DNA from: Billgrantia saliphila
GTDB lineage: Bacteria; Pseudomonadota; Gammaproteobacteria; Pseudomonadales; Halomonadaceae
Length of the DNA stretch: 64,000 nucleotides
NCBI RefSeq assembly: GCF_002930105.1
Contig: NZ_PJRN01000002.1
Span: 186,001-250,000 of the forward strand
Direction: 5' to 3'
Under the pieces are notes generated by a model. It was not told where the DNA came from. It did no database searches and saw only the letters and a program-made list of their open reading frames with translations. How positions within the stretch are numbered: position 1 is the first letter of the stretch; every line of letters begins with the position of its first letter. The translations under genes and the position numbers were made by a program. Below are positions 49,451 through 58,581 of the stretch, one piece after another.

Positions 49451-49935
49451 GCATCATCTCCCCGCCGGGCGAGCAGCACCACGGCTTCGGCGGCGATGCC
49501 CTCGCCACGCCCGGTGAAGCCAAGCCGCTCGGTGGTGGTCGCCTTGACGTTGACGTCATCGATGGAGAGCGCGAGGTCTTGGGCGATACGCTTGCGCATG
49601 GTCGTAATATAAGGTGCCATCTTCGGCACCTGGGCGATTACGGTGGCATCCACGTTGCCGATCCGGTAATCGGCCTCATGGATTAGCGCCGCCACATGGC
49701 GCAGCAGGACGCGGCTGTCGGCACCTTCCCAGGCCGGGTCGGTATCGGGAAAATGGCGACCGATGTCACCCAGGGCGCAGGCGCCAAGCAGCGCGTCGCT
49801 GATGGCATGCAGCAGCACGTCACCGTCGGAGTGGGCAACGAAGCCATGTTCGAAGGGGATGGCGACGCCGCCAATCATCAAGCGGTCACCTTCGCCGAAG
49901 CGATGGACATCGAAACCATGGCCGATGCGGAACAT
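49447..49935 (-). CDS. ispF: 2-C-methyl-D-erythritol 2,4-cyclodiphosphate synthase
   Basis: Fifth step of the MEP isoprenoid pathway. 162 aa with zinc ligands D9, H11 (GFDVH) and H43, [11 protein letters not shown], and the C-terminal [24 protein letters not shown]. The ATG directly abuts the ispD stop (TGA-ATG, no gap). Confidence 0.98.
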   Translation of the reverse strand: MFRIGHGFDVHRFGEGDRLMIGGVAIPFEHGFVAHSDGDVLLHAISDALLGACALGDIGRHFPDTDPAWEGADSRVLLRHVAALIHEADYRIGNVDATVIAQVPKMAPYITTMRKRIAQDLALSIDDVNVKATTTERLGFTGRGEGIAAEAVVLLARRGDDA

Positions 49936-50688
49936 TCAGGAATTCTCCTCGTGGGCCGATCCGGGGCTCGGTGCCGCCTCGGCCCGCTGAGCGGCCAGGA
50001 CGTGGCCCGCCAACGCCAGGTCCTCCGGGTGAGTGATCTTGATATTGTCGCGGCGTCCAGGCACCAGCCGCGGCGAGAAGCCCAGTTCCTCCACCGCCGA
50101 CGCCTCGTCGGTGATCGTCAGGCCACGCCTGGCGGCTTCATCCAGCGCACGGCGCAGCAGTCCGTAGCGAAAACCCTGGGGCGTCTGCGCGTGCCATAGC
50201 CCGAGTCGCGATTCGGTGGCGGCCACGCGGCCCTCGCCATCGTCACGCTTCATGGTGTCGGCCGCCGGCGCGGCAAGCAGACCGCCCACCGCATCCTGCT
50301 GGAGAATCTGGTAAAGACGCGCCAGATCGTCGATGCTCACGCAGGGGCGTGCCACATCGTGGACCAGTACCCAGTCGTTGTCGTGCGCCTCGTCGGCAAT
50401 CTGAGCCAGCGCCTGTCGCACCGAATCGGCGCGCTCGTCGCCACCGTCGCTGCGCCGCCAGCGGGCGAACGGCACCCAAGCCGGATCGAAGTGGGCATCA
50501 TCGGGGGCGAGGCACAGGCACAGCCGCGCCGCGGGGAAGGCCCGGTGCAAGCGCGCCAGCGTATGCGCCATGACCGGGCGATCGGCCAGCGTCAGGTACT
50601 GCTTCGGCAACTCGGCGCCCATGCGCCGGCCCTGACCCGCCGCGGGAACCACCAGCCACAGCCGCGCATCGAGAGTGCGCTCGCTCAT
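49936..50688 (-). CDS. ispD: 2-C-methyl-D-erythritol 4-phosphate cytidylyltransferase
   Basis: Third step of the MEP pathway; transfers CMP from CTP. 250 aa with the nucleotide-binding loop VPAAGQGRRMGAELPKQYL, VLVHDVARPCV and HAQTPQGF; DEASAVE near the C-terminus. A tail rich in Ala/Glu follows the usual end. ATG 50688 overlaps the ftsB stop by 4 bp. Confidence 0.97.
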   Translation of the reverse strand: MSERTLDARLWLVVPAAGQGRRMGAELPKQYLTLADRPVMAHTLARLHRAFPAARLCLCLAPDDAHFDPAWVPFARWRRSDGGDERADSVRQALAQIADEAHDNDWVLVHDVARPCVSIDDLARLYQILQQDAVGGLLAAPAADTMKRDDGEGRVAATESRLGLWHAQTPQGFRYGLLRRALDEAARRGLTITDEASAVEELGFSPRLVPGRRDNIKITHPEDLALAGHVLAAQRAEAAPSPGSAHEENS

Positions 50689-51002
50689 TGCCCGCTCCCG
50701 CCGCTGTGGGTGTCGCCAGCGCCGCTTGCCACGCCGGGGACCCAATAGAACTGCTCGTCGGTGCGCACCATGCCGATGTCGCTACGCGCCCGCTCCTCGA
50801 TGGCGTCGAGACCCGTCTTGAGATCCACCACCTCGGCGGCCAGGCGTGCGTTGCGGTCGCGCAGCGGCTTGTTGGCGGTGTCCAGCTGGACCACGCGTTC
50901 GCGAATCTCTTCCAGCTCGTAGACGCCGCTGGCGCCGAACCAGAGCCGGTACTGCAGCAGCGCGAGCAGCAGCAGCAGGCCCACGGCGAGCCACTTGAGC
51001 AT
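50685..51002 (-). CDS. ftsB: Cell division protein FtsB
   Basis: Septal bitopic protein that with FtsL and FtsQ links to FtsW/FtsI. 105 aa: membrane helix at 5-20 (LAVGLLLLLALLQYRLWFG), then a periplasmic coiled coil containing LDTANKPLRDRNARLAAEVVDLK, and the conserved EERARSDIGMVRTDEQFYWV. ATG 51002 with GAGG upstream. First gene of the run to rpoS; eno, which usually precedes it, is not present here. Confidence 0.95.
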   Translation of the reverse strand: MLKWLAVGLLLLLALLQYRLWFGASGVYELEEIRERVVQLDTANKPLRDRNARLAAEVVDLKTGLDAIEERARSDIGMVRTDEQFYWVPGVASGAGDTHSGGSGQ

Positions 51003-51111
51003 CGATCCATCCTCATGATTCTGAATGCCCGGCATTATGCCATCATCGCCCGGCCGGCTCACGCCTTGGCAAGGTCACCGTCGATTGACGGCGGTCATCG
51101 GCGCAGCATCG

Positions 51112-52254
51112 CTAGATCGTACCCTGCCTGAACGGCAGGGCACATTCGGCAGCCCGGCAATACGCCTCGACATGGCGGCGCTCCTCGTCGCAGAAGCCTG
51201 CCACGGCACGGCGCAACCCCCGATCGGCAATGTAGTGCAGCGAGCGCAGCCGGCGAGGAGCGAAGCCACGCAGGAGCTTGTGCTCGCCCTGGGTACCGGG
51301 ATCGAAGCACGTCAGCCCCCGCGCCAGGCAGTGCTCGATACCCTGGTAGTAGCAGGCTTCGAAATGCAGGCTGTCGGCCAATACCTCGCTGCCCCAGTAG
51401 CGGCCATACAGGGTGCGGCTACCCTGCAGGCAGAGCGCGGCGGCGACCGGCTGGCCGTCGAGGCGCGCCTGAACCAGCAGCAGCGACTCGGGAAGGGAGC
51501 GACGCAGGCGACGGAAGAAGTCGAGGTTGAGGTAGCCACTGCGTCCACGCTCTAGGTAGGTAATCTCGTAGCAGCGAAAGAAGTGAGCGAGATCCTGCTC
51601 GCCGATGGCCTCGCCTTCCAGACGATGCAAGGTCAGGCCCTGCTCGGCCACCAGGCGCCGCTCGCGGCGAATTGCCTTGCGCCGCTTGGAGCTCAACGCC
51701 GCCAGGAAACCTTCGAAGTCGCCGTAGCCGCGGTCTCGCCACTGGAATTGCACGCCGCCGCGCACCAGCAGATGGGGGCGGACCTGGATCCAGGCATCGA
51801 CCTCGTCGTCGGTGGCGTACAACAGATGCCAGCTCGACAACGCGCTCGCCTCCCACGCCTCGGCCAGCAACTCGCGCGCCATCAGTGGATCGACATCGTC
51901 GGCCAGCGCCAACCGCGGACCCGGTACCGGGGAGAACGGAATCGCCGTGAGTCCCTTGGGATAGTAGCGCCCGCCGGCACGCTCCCAGGCATCGGCCCAG
52001 GCCCAGTCGAACACGTATTCACCGTAGGAGTGGCTCTTGTGATAGTACGGCATGATGCCGACCAGGGACTCGCCACGCCAGAGCGTAAGATGCCGCGGCG
52101 ACCAGCCGGTAGCGCGGCTCACCGCCCCGCTCGCCTCCAGCGCGTGCAGGAATTCATGGCGCAGGAACGGATGATCGTCGCCGACCAGCGCATTCCACTG
52201 CGCGGCGGATACCGCCTCGATGGCGGGCAGCTCCTTGAGGCTCAGCTCGGGCAT
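51112..52254 (-). CDS. GNAT/FemAB-like acyltransferase, DUF482 (COG3146)
   Basis: 380 aa. Conserved blocks include NALVGDDHPFLRHEFLHALE, YVFDWAWADAWERAGGRYYPKG, SSKRRKAIRRERR and FEACYYQGIEHCLARGLTCFDPGTQGEHK. These define the COG3146 proteins, predicted acyl/peptidyl transferases with unknown substrate. ATG 52254 with GGAAG upstream. Same strand as ftsB but 109 bp away. Confidence 0.85.
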   Translation of the reverse strand: MPELSLKELPAIEAVSAAQWNALVGDDHPFLRHEFLHALEASGAVSRATGWSPRHLTLWRGESLVGIMPYYHKSHSYGEYVFDWAWADAWERAGGRYYPKGLTAIPFSPVPGPRLALADDVDPLMARELLAEAWEASALSSWHLLYATDDEVDAWIQVRPHLLVRGGVQFQWRDRGYGDFEGFLAALSSKRRKAIRRERRLVAEQGLTLHRLEGEAIGEQDLAHFFRCYEITYLERGRSGYLNLDFFRRLRRSLPESLLLVQARLDGQPVAAALCLQGSRTLYGRYWGSEVLADSLHFEACYYQGIEHCLARGLTCFDPGTQGEHKLLRGFAPRRLRSLHYIADRGLRRAVAGFCDEERRHVEAYCRAAECALPFRQGTI

Positions 52255-52412
52255 GGCGCTTCCATAGGCATAGCGGTGGCGGCTGCAAGTCATCGATGGA
52301 GGGCCTACATTGTGCCCAGACCCACCTACCCTTTCCATCATCGCCCAGGAAAGTCGCGACGGAAACCGAGGGCAGATAAAAGGCGGTGACGCAGCCGACC
52401 CGACAGACTTTC

Positions 52413-52427
52413 TGTAATAAAACTACG
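52413..52427. promoter_or_regulatory. HexR-like operator upstream of edd
   Basis: TGTAATAAAACTACG matches the HexR consensus TGTARTWWWAYTACA at 14 of 15 positions. It lies 89 bp before the edd ATG. The opposite strand reads CGTAGTTTTATTACA, nearly the same as the box upstream of pckA. Promoter elements for edd are not clear; TTGAAT at 52459-52464 is one possible -35. Confidence 0.6.
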
Positions 52428-52515
52428 CAACATGCGCCCGTCGGCTTCAAAGATCGAATTGAATGCGAGATAATTGTGTAAATTTACTTTCACCAGACAT
52501 TGTGAGGTGTTCCCC

Positions 52516-54402
52516 ATGGCTCGCCCCAGCGCACTACACCCAACCGTCGATCAGGTGACTTCCCGCATCCGCGAACGCTCGCAAGGACGCCGCAAGCTCT
52601 ACGAGGCGCACATGGCCGCTCAGCACAAGCAGGGCGTGCACCGCGGCGAGCTCTCGTGCGGCAACCTGGCTCACGGCTTCGCCGGCTGCGATCATGCCGG
52701 CGACAAGGACCGCCTCAAGCTGACCAATAGCGCCAACTTGGGCATCGTTTCTTCCTATAACGACATGCTCTCGGCGCATCGTCCTTTCGAGGATTACCCC
52801 GCCACCATCAAGGAGGCGGCGCGCGGCATGGGCAGCACCGCCCAGTTCGCCGGCGGCGTGCCGGCGATGTGCGACGGCGTCACCCAGGGCATGCCCGGCA
52901 TGGAGCTGTCGCTGTTCTCCCGCGATGTGATCGCCATGGCCACTGCCGTGGCGCTATCCCACAACATGTTCGACGCCGCGCTGTATCTCGGCATCTGCGA
53001 CAAGATCGTGCCGGGCCTGTTCATCGGCGCGGCGCGCTTCGGTCACCTGCCGGCGGTGTTCGTTCCCGGCGGCCCCATGCCCAGCGGCCTGCCCAACGAC
53101 GAGAAAGCCCGCGTGCGCCAACTCTATGCCGAAGGCAAGGCGGGCCGCGAGGAGCTGCTCGAGGCGGAGTCGCGCTCCTACCACAGCCCGGGCACCTGCA
53201 CCTTCTATGGCACCGCCAACTCCAACCAGCTGATGATGGAGATGATGGGACTGCACCTGCCCGGCGCCTCCTTCGTCAACCCGGGCACGCCGCTGCGCGA
53301 GGCGCTGACCCGCTACGCCGCCGAGCAAGCGGTGCGCAACACCGAACAGAGCGGCAACTACCGGCCCTTCTATCGTCAGATAGACGAGCGCGCGATCGTC
53401 AACGCCATGATCGGCCTGCTTGCCTCCGGCGGCTCGACCAACCATACCCTGCACCTGGTGGCGATGGCCGCTGCGGCCGGCATCACCATCAACTGGGACG
53501 ACTTCACCGCGCTCTCGGCGGTGGTGCCGAGCCTGACGCGTATCTACCCCAACGGCAGCGCCGACGTGAACCATTTCCAGGCGGCCGGGGGCATGAGCCT
53601 GCTGATCCGCGAACTGCTCGGCGCCGGGCTGCTGCACGGCGACATTCCCACCGTGTTCGGCACCGACCTCACCGCGTATACCCAAGAGCCGTTCCTAGAC
53701 GACGGCAAGCTGGTATGGCGCGAAGGCCCCGAGGAGAGCCTCGACCGCGACGTGCTGCGTCCGGTCGATGACCCCTTCGCCCCCACCGGCGGGCTGGTGG
53801 TGCTCGACGGCAACCTCGGTCGCGGCGTGATCAAGATCTCGGCGGTCAAGCAGGCGCACCGCGTGGTCGAGGCACCGGTACGTATCTTCGACGACCAGAG
53901 CCAGGTCAAGGCCGCCTTCGAATCCGGCGAGCTCGACCGTGACGTGGTGGTGGTGGTGCGCTTCCAGGGGCCCAAGGCCAACGGCATGCCGGAACTGCAC
54001 AAGCTCACCCCCTTCCTCGGCGTGCTGCAGGACCGTGGCTACCGTGTGGCATTGGTCACCGACGGGCGCATGTCGGGCGCTTCAGGCAAGGTACCGGCTG
54101 CGATCCACGTCACGCCGGAGGCGGTGGACCGCGGCCCGCTGGCGCGCCTGCGCGAGGGCGACGTGGTGCGCCTGGATGCCGAGAACGGCGAGCTCACCGT
54201 CCTGGTCGACGCCGCCGAGTTCGCCAGCCGCAGCGTCATCGAACCCAACCTGGAGCGCTATCACTTCGGCATGGGCCGCGAACTGTTCGGGGGTTTCCGC
54301 CACCTGGCTGCCAAGGCCGAGCAGGGCGCCGGAGTGTTCGGCGGCTTCGAGGCCGAGGTCCTGTCGCGGGAGTTGGAGAAGATCGAACAGGAGGACCAAT
54401 GA
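52516..54402 (+). CDS. edd: 6-phosphogluconate dehydratase
   Basis: Entner-Doudoroff step converting 6-phosphogluconate to KDPG; iron-sulfur enzyme. 628 aa. Distinguished from IlvD by [46 protein letters not shown] and [16 protein letters not shown] 52516 with GAGG upstream. First gene of a four-gene plus-strand group with glk, mutarotase and fructokinase; eda and zwf are not present. Confidence 0.97.
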   Translation: MARPSALHPTVDQVTSRIRERSQGRRKLYEAHMAAQHKQGVHRGELSCGNLAHGFAGCDHAGDKDRLKLTNSANLGIVSSYNDMLSAHRPFEDYPATIKEAARGMGSTAQFAGGVPAMCDGVTQGMPGMELSLFSRDVIAMATAVALSHNMFDAALYLGICDKIVPGLFIGAARFGHLPAVFVPGGPMPSGLPNDEKARVRQLYAEGKAGREELLEAESRSYHSPGTCTFYGTANSNQLMMEMMGLHLPGASFVNPGTPLREALTRYAAEQAVRNTEQSGNYRPFYRQIDERAIVNAMIGLLASGGSTNHTLHLVAMAAAAGITINWDDFTALSAVVPSLTRIYPNGSADVNHFQAAGGMSLLIRELLGAGLLHGDIPTVFGTDLTAYTQEPFLDDGKLVWREGPEESLDRDVLRPVDDPFAPTGGLVVLDGNLGRGVIKISAVKQAHRVVEAPVRIFDDQSQVKAAFESGELDRDVVVVVRFQGPKANGMPELHKLTPFLGVLQDRGYRVALVTDGRMSGASGKVPAAIHVTPEAVDRGPLARLREGDVVRLDAENGELTVLVDAAEFASRSVIEPNLERYHFGMGRELFGGFRHLAAKAEQGAGVFGGFEAEVLSRELEKIEQEDQ

Positions 54403-54424
54403 ACGCATCACGGGAGGGCCGCCC

Positions 54425-55393
54425 ATGACGCGTCAGGCACTCGTCGGCGACATCGGCGGCACCAACGCCCGCTTTGCCCTGGTCACCCCCGGCGAGTTCG
54501 TTCCTCACGACATTATGACGCTGTCCTGTGCCGACTATCCCGGCATGGTGGAGGCGGTGCGCGACTATCTCTCGCAGGTCGGTCGTGTGGCTGATGATGC
54601 GCCGCGCGAAGCGTGCCTGGCCTTCGCCTGCCCCATCGGCGACGACCAGGTGACCATGACCAACAATCATTGGTCTTTCTCGCGGCGCGAGGCGCAGGCA
54701 GCGCTCGGCCTCGAGCGCTTCAAGGCGATCAACGATTTCACCGCCCAGGCGCTGGGGGTGCCGCACGTGGGGCCCGACGAGCTGGTTGAAGTACAGCCGG
54801 GCAGGTCGCGCGAGCATGCCGCCTGCCTGGTCATCGGCCCCGGTACCGGGCTCGGCGTGGCCGGCATCTTTCCGGGGCGCCGGGCGTGGATTCCGTTGCC
54901 CACCGAGGGCGGTCACGTCACCTTCGCCCCCACCGACGAACGCGAGCAGAACCTGCTGCGCCACTTCCGTAATCGCTACGGCCGGGTGTCGGTAGAACGC
55001 ATCCTGTGCGGCCAGGGGCTTCTCGACCTCTACCTGGCGCACTGCTCGCTGAAAGGGACCAACCCGAGCTGCCAGCGCCCCGCAGAGGTAACCGCCGCCG
55101 CCGCGGGCGGCGATGCCATCGCCCGTGATACCCTGCTGCGGTTTCTCAAGATCCTCGGCGACGTCTGCGGCGATGCCGCCCTGACCATGGGGGCGCGTGG
55201 CGGGGTCTACCTGTGCGGCGGTATCCTGCCGCGCCTGCTCGATTGGCTGCCGCAGAGCGGCTTCCGCGAGGCCTTTGCCGACAAGGGACGCATGAGCGCT
55301 TACACCCGGTCGATTCCGGTGCAGGTGGTCACCGCACCCTGGCCGGGTCTGCTGGGCGCCGCCGAGGCCCTGCGCAACGAAGAAGTAGAGTGA
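54425..55393 (+). CDS. glk: Glucokinase
   Basis: Phosphorylates glucose to glucose 6-phosphate. 322 aa, bacterial ROK-unrelated Glk type: [11 protein letters not shown] at the N-terminus, catalytic D104 in [34 protein letters not shown] and [16 protein letters not shown] 54425 has GGGAGGG upstream. The gap to edd is 22 bp, so the two are probably co-transcribed, as in Pseudomonas. Confidence 0.96.
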   Translation: MTRQALVGDIGGTNARFALVTPGEFVPHDIMTLSCADYPGMVEAVRDYLSQVGRVADDAPREACLAFACPIGDDQVTMTNNHWSFSRREAQAALGLERFKAINDFTAQALGVPHVGPDELVEVQPGRSREHAACLVIGPGTGLGVAGIFPGRRAWIPLPTEGGHVTFAPTDEREQNLLRHFRNRYGRVSVERILCGQGLLDLYLAHCSLKGTNPSCQRPAEVTAAAAGGDAIARDTLLRFLKILGDVCGDAALTMGARGGVYLCGGILPRLLDWLPQSGFREAFADKGRMSAYTRSIPVQVVTAPWPGLLGAAEALRNEEVE

Positions 55394-55405
55394 TGAGGAG
55401 GTGAA

Positions 55406-56335
55406 ATGATTCCCCAGAGCCTACGAGCCTTGCTCGATGCCACCGATGGCCAGCGCCAAAGCCAATGGGCAGGACGCCCGATATGGCTGGCCCGCGAAGC
55501 GTGGGGCGAGCTGGCCGTCTGCTTGCAGGGAGCCCAGGTGCTCCACTTTCAACCTTGCGCATCCGGCCACGCGCGAGCCGGCACGCCAAGCGCAGGCGAG
55601 GGCGAAGAAGCGCTGGTGCCCGGCGGCTGGCTATGGGTGACGCCCACGCCGCAGGCGCTGCCCGGCGCCATTCGCGGCGGCATCCCGCTATGCTGGCCCT
55701 GGTTCGCCGACGAGCGCGGCGCCGACGAGAGCCCCGACCGCTCGGGCCCCTTCCACGGTACGGCACGCAAGGCCCAATGGCGTCTGGAGGCGGTAGACGA
55801 ACACGAGGGTGGGGTGGAACTGCACCTATCGCCCAGCGAACGCCTGCATAGCCAGCTGACTCCCCGCGCAGTGATTCAGGCCAACGCCCGGCGGCTCCAC
55901 GTGGAACTGATCACCGAGCACGCCGGCGAGACGCCGATCAAGCTCAGCGGCGCCCTGCACAGCTACCTGGCCGTGGCGGACAGCTTCGCCTGCCGCCTCG
56001 CGGGGCTCGCCGGCGCCCGCTACCTGGACAAGCTGGCCGGCTTTGCCGAGCGTGAACAGCAGGGCGAACTCGCCGTGCGCGGCGGGCTCGACCGCATCTA
56101 TCACAGCAATGCCGAGGTAACGCTCGACGACGGCAGCCACCGCCTGCGTATCGCCCGCCAGGGCAGCGATTCGGCGGTCGTCTGGCATCCGGGCGAGGTA
56201 CTGCCCGACGACACGTCCGCCGAGGCGGCGCGCCACTTCCTCTGTGTGGAGTCGGCCAATACCCGGCTCGATCCGGTATGGCTCGTGCCTGGCGCCCAGC
56301 ACCTGCTGGGTACGACCCTGTCGCGGGTGGATTAG
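55406..56335 (+). CDS. D-hexose-6-phosphate mutarotase (YeaD-like aldose 1-epimerase)
   Basis: 309 aa, galactose-mutarotase-like beta-sandwich. IRGGIPLCWPWF, GPFHGTARKAQW and ALHSYLAVAD contain the catalytic His/Glu region expected of YeaD-type enzymes acting on glucose 6-phosphate. Strong SD (GAGGAGGTG) before ATG 55406, 12 bp after glk. It would speed anomer exchange between glucokinase product and the next enzyme. Confidence 0.9.
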   Translation: MIPQSLRALLDATDGQRQSQWAGRPIWLAREAWGELAVCLQGAQVLHFQPCASGHARAGTPSAGEGEEALVPGGWLWVTPTPQALPGAIRGGIPLCWPWFADERGADESPDRSGPFHGTARKAQWRLEAVDEHEGGVELHLSPSERLHSQLTPRAVIQANARRLHVELITEHAGETPIKLSGALHSYLAVADSFACRLAGLAGARYLDKLAGFAEREQQGELAVRGGLDRIYHSNAEVTLDDGSHRLRIARQGSDSAVVWHPGEVLPDDTSAEAARHFLCVESANTRLDPVWLVPGAQHLLGTTLSRVD

Positions 56336-56385
56336 CCGCGCGAGCCACACGCGTCGGACGACAACAACGACATCGAGGAGCCACC

Positions 56386-57360
56386 ATGACCCCTGTGATC
56401 GCCTTCGGCGAAGCCTTGGTCGACATGCTCTCCAGTCGACTCGGCGACCAGGCCGGCGACGCCCCGGAGACGTTTACCCCTTATGCCGGCGGCGCCCCGG
56501 CCAACGTGGCCGTGGCCTGCGCCCGCCTGGGCGTGCCCAGCCGTTTCCTCGGCATGCTCGGCGAGGATCATTTCGGCGACTTTCTCGCCGCCGAACTCAG
56601 CGCTCACGGGGTCGATCTCTCCGGCGTGGTGCGTACGCGCGAGGCGCGCACGGCGCTGGCGTTTGTCTCGCGCGATGCCCACGGCGAGCGCACCTTCGAC
56701 TTCTACCGCCCGCCGGCCGCCGATCTGCTCTATCGCCTCGAGCACCTGCCGGCCGGTGTCTTCGCCGCCCCCGCCATCGTGCACTTCTGCAGCAACAGCC
56801 TCACGGAGCCCGAGATCGCCGACACCACTCTGGCCATGGCCGATATGGCCAGCCGTGCCGGCTGCCTGGTCAGCGTCGATGCCAATCTGCGCCACAATCT
56901 GTGGACCAGTGGCAGCGCCGACATCGCCCTGGTCACCCAACTGATCGATCGCGCCGGACTGGTCAAGCTTTCCACCGACGAACTCGAATATCTGCGCGCC
57001 GATCATCCGGCCGATGCTTGGCTGGCCGAGCGGCTCGCCACCGGCGTCAGGCTGCTGGTCATTACCGACGGCCCCGGCGAGGTGCGTGCCGTGGGGGTGG
57101 AGACGGATTTTCGCATCGCACCGCCCCGGGTCGAGGCGGTCGATACCACGGCCGGTGGCGACGCGTTCATCGGTGGCCTGCTCGCCGAGCTGGCCGGCCA
57201 TCTCGGAGAGAAGGTCATCGAGGGCGGCTGGCACCGGGACGACGCCCTCCTGCGCCGCGCCGTGGAAACCGCCTGCCGCTGCGGCGCGCACGCCGTGACC
57301 CGCCCTGGCGCCTACGCCGCCCTGCCCGACCGCGACGACCTGGCCCGACTGCGCGGCTAG
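56386..57360 (+). CDS. Fructokinase (PfkB/ribokinase family)
   Basis: 324 aa. Begins VIAFGEALVDMLS; contains AGGAPANVAVACARLG and the C-terminal DTTAGGDAFIGGLLAEL with the catalytic Asp. Sequence style is that of bacterial fructokinases (EC 2.7.1.4), making fructose 6-phosphate from unphosphorylated fructose. ATG 56386 with GAGGAG 5 nt upstream. Fourth gene of the edd group; ends 16 bp before the convergent fruR stop. Related ribokinase-family specificities are not excluded. Confidence 0.85.
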   Translation: MTPVIAFGEALVDMLSSRLGDQAGDAPETFTPYAGGAPANVAVACARLGVPSRFLGMLGEDHFGDFLAAELSAHGVDLSGVVRTREARTALAFVSRDAHGERTFDFYRPPAADLLYRLEHLPAGVFAAPAIVHFCSNSLTEPEIADTTLAMADMASRAGCLVSVDANLRHNLWTSGSADIALVTQLIDRAGLVKLSTDELEYLRADHPADAWLAERLATGVRLLVITDGPGEVRAVGVETDFRIAPPRVEAVDTTAGGDAFIGGLLAELAGHLGEKVIEGGWHRDDALLRRAVETACRCGAHAVTRPGAYAALPDRDDLARLRG

Positions 57361-57376
57361 GGCCGGCGGCGCCCCC

Positions 57377-58375
57377 TCACACCGTAAGCCGCACGGGCAG
57401 GCGCCGGCGCAAGGACCGCGGCACCACCTGCTGCCCGACCCGATAGTCGCCCCGCGTGGCGGCCAGGGCACAGGTCAACGCCGTCGAGGCGATGCGGTCG
57501 TGATCCTGTACCGCCGAGTTGACCGGCAGCGGCAGGAAGTCGAGCAGGCGACTATCGCCGAAGGTGGCCAGGCGCAGCGTCTGCGGCAGGCCACCCTCCT
57601 CGAGCAACACATCGAACACGCCGTCGAGCAGCGTATAGGAGGCCGTGACCACGGCATCCGGAAGCCCGTGCCGCTCGAGCAGCTCGCGCATCAGCCGGGC
57701 GCCCTCGGCGCGGTCGTAGCGCTCGGCGCCGTAGGTGATCGCTTCGAGGTCGCGCCCCGCCAGCGCCTGCTGGAAACCGGCCCGCCGCTCGCGGCTGATC
57801 GACAATGCCGGCACCGCATCCAGCCAGGCGATACGCTTCACCGAGTCGTCGAGCAGCGAACGGGTCAACTGCTCTGCGGCGTCGCGGTCGTTGCTCACCA
57901 CGCTGGCGAAGCGTCGGGGATCGAACCCGCGATCCACCGCGACCACCGGCAGTCCGCCCTCCAGCAGCTCGGCGTAGAAAGGGTCATCCATCGGCAGGCA
58001 GCTGGCGGTGATCAACACCTCGCAACGCTGGGCACGCAGTGCCAGCGCCAGGTCGCGCTCGGTATCCGGCTGGTCGTCGGAGCCGACGATCAGGAGCTGG
58101 TACCCCTGTTCGCGAGCGCCGCGCTCCAGGCGCTTGGCCAGACGCGCATAGCTGGCATTCTCAAGGTCGGGCACGATCAGCCCGAGTATGCGACTCGATC
58201 CGCGGCGCAGCGCCGCGGCCTGGGCGTCGACGCGATAGCCATGCTGGCGAACCATCGCCATTACCCTGTCGACGGTATCCTGGCTGATGCGTCGCTCGGC
58301 GGCCTTGCCGTTGATGACGTAGCTGGCGGTGGTGCGCGAGACCCCGGCCAGTCGGGCGATTTCGGCGAGTGTCAT
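57377..58375 (-). CDS. fruR: LacI-family regulator Cra/FruR
   Basis: 332 aa. N-terminal helix-turn-helix TLAEIARLAGVSRTTASYVINGKAAERRIS with the hinge helix, then a periplasmic-binding-like effector domain (ILGLIVPDLENASYARLAKRLE). This is the FruR/Cra subgroup, which responds to fructose 1-phosphate. AGAGGA before ATG 58375. Divergent from fruB; the 206-bp gap carries several palindromes it may bind. Confidence 0.92.
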   Translation of the reverse strand: MTLAEIARLAGVSRTTASYVINGKAAERRISQDTVDRVMAMVRQHGYRVDAQAAALRRGSSRILGLIVPDLENASYARLAKRLERGAREQGYQLLIVGSDDQPDTERDLALALRAQRCEVLITASCLPMDDPFYAELLEGGLPVVAVDRGFDPRRFASVVSNDRDAAEQLTRSLLDDSVKRIAWLDAVPALSISRERRAGFQQALAGRDLEAITYGAERYDRAEGARLMRELLERHGLPDAVVTASYTLLDGVFDVLLEEGGLPQTLRLATFGDSRLLDFLPLPVNSAVQDHDRIASTALTCALAATRGDYRVGQQVVPRSLRRRLPVRLTV

Positions 58376-58469
58376 GGTTGTCCTCTTGTTCCTAGGGCAA
58401 AGTCTACGTCAGTCGAACGCATTCCCACCCCCTGCCAAAGTCGAAGATGGAGTGGCTTGCCAATTTAAG

Positions 58470-58512
58470 TGAATCGATCCAGCATGAAATTCATCTCAGG
58501 TGACACGATTCA
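58470..58512. promoter_or_regulatory. Cluster of LacI/FruR-type palindromes between fruR and fruB
   Basis: TGAATCGATCCA (58470-58481) and TGACACGATTCA (58501-58512) are 12-bp imperfect palindromes with a central CG, each one base off a perfect LacI-type operator and 31 bp apart (about three helical turns). Between them ATGAAATTCAT (58484-58494) is a third palindrome. A possible -35 TTGCCA (58457-58462) precedes the first site. Confidence 0.6.
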
Positions 58513-58581
58513 TCAAGCGATTTGACCGCCTCACCGACCGATTGCACTGCTCGGCCCGTCGCCGCGATCAGGAGACCCACC

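Noticed and set aside
51122-51140. Hairpin CCCTGCC-tgaac-GGCAGGG near the DUF482 gene end
   Set aside because: It is inside the coding sequence and has no following T-run, so it is not a convincing terminator.
52478-52487. Palindrome GTAAATTTAC upstream of edd
   Set aside because: Short AT-rich palindrome that does not match the HexR consensus; may be part of the promoter but not supported as an operator.
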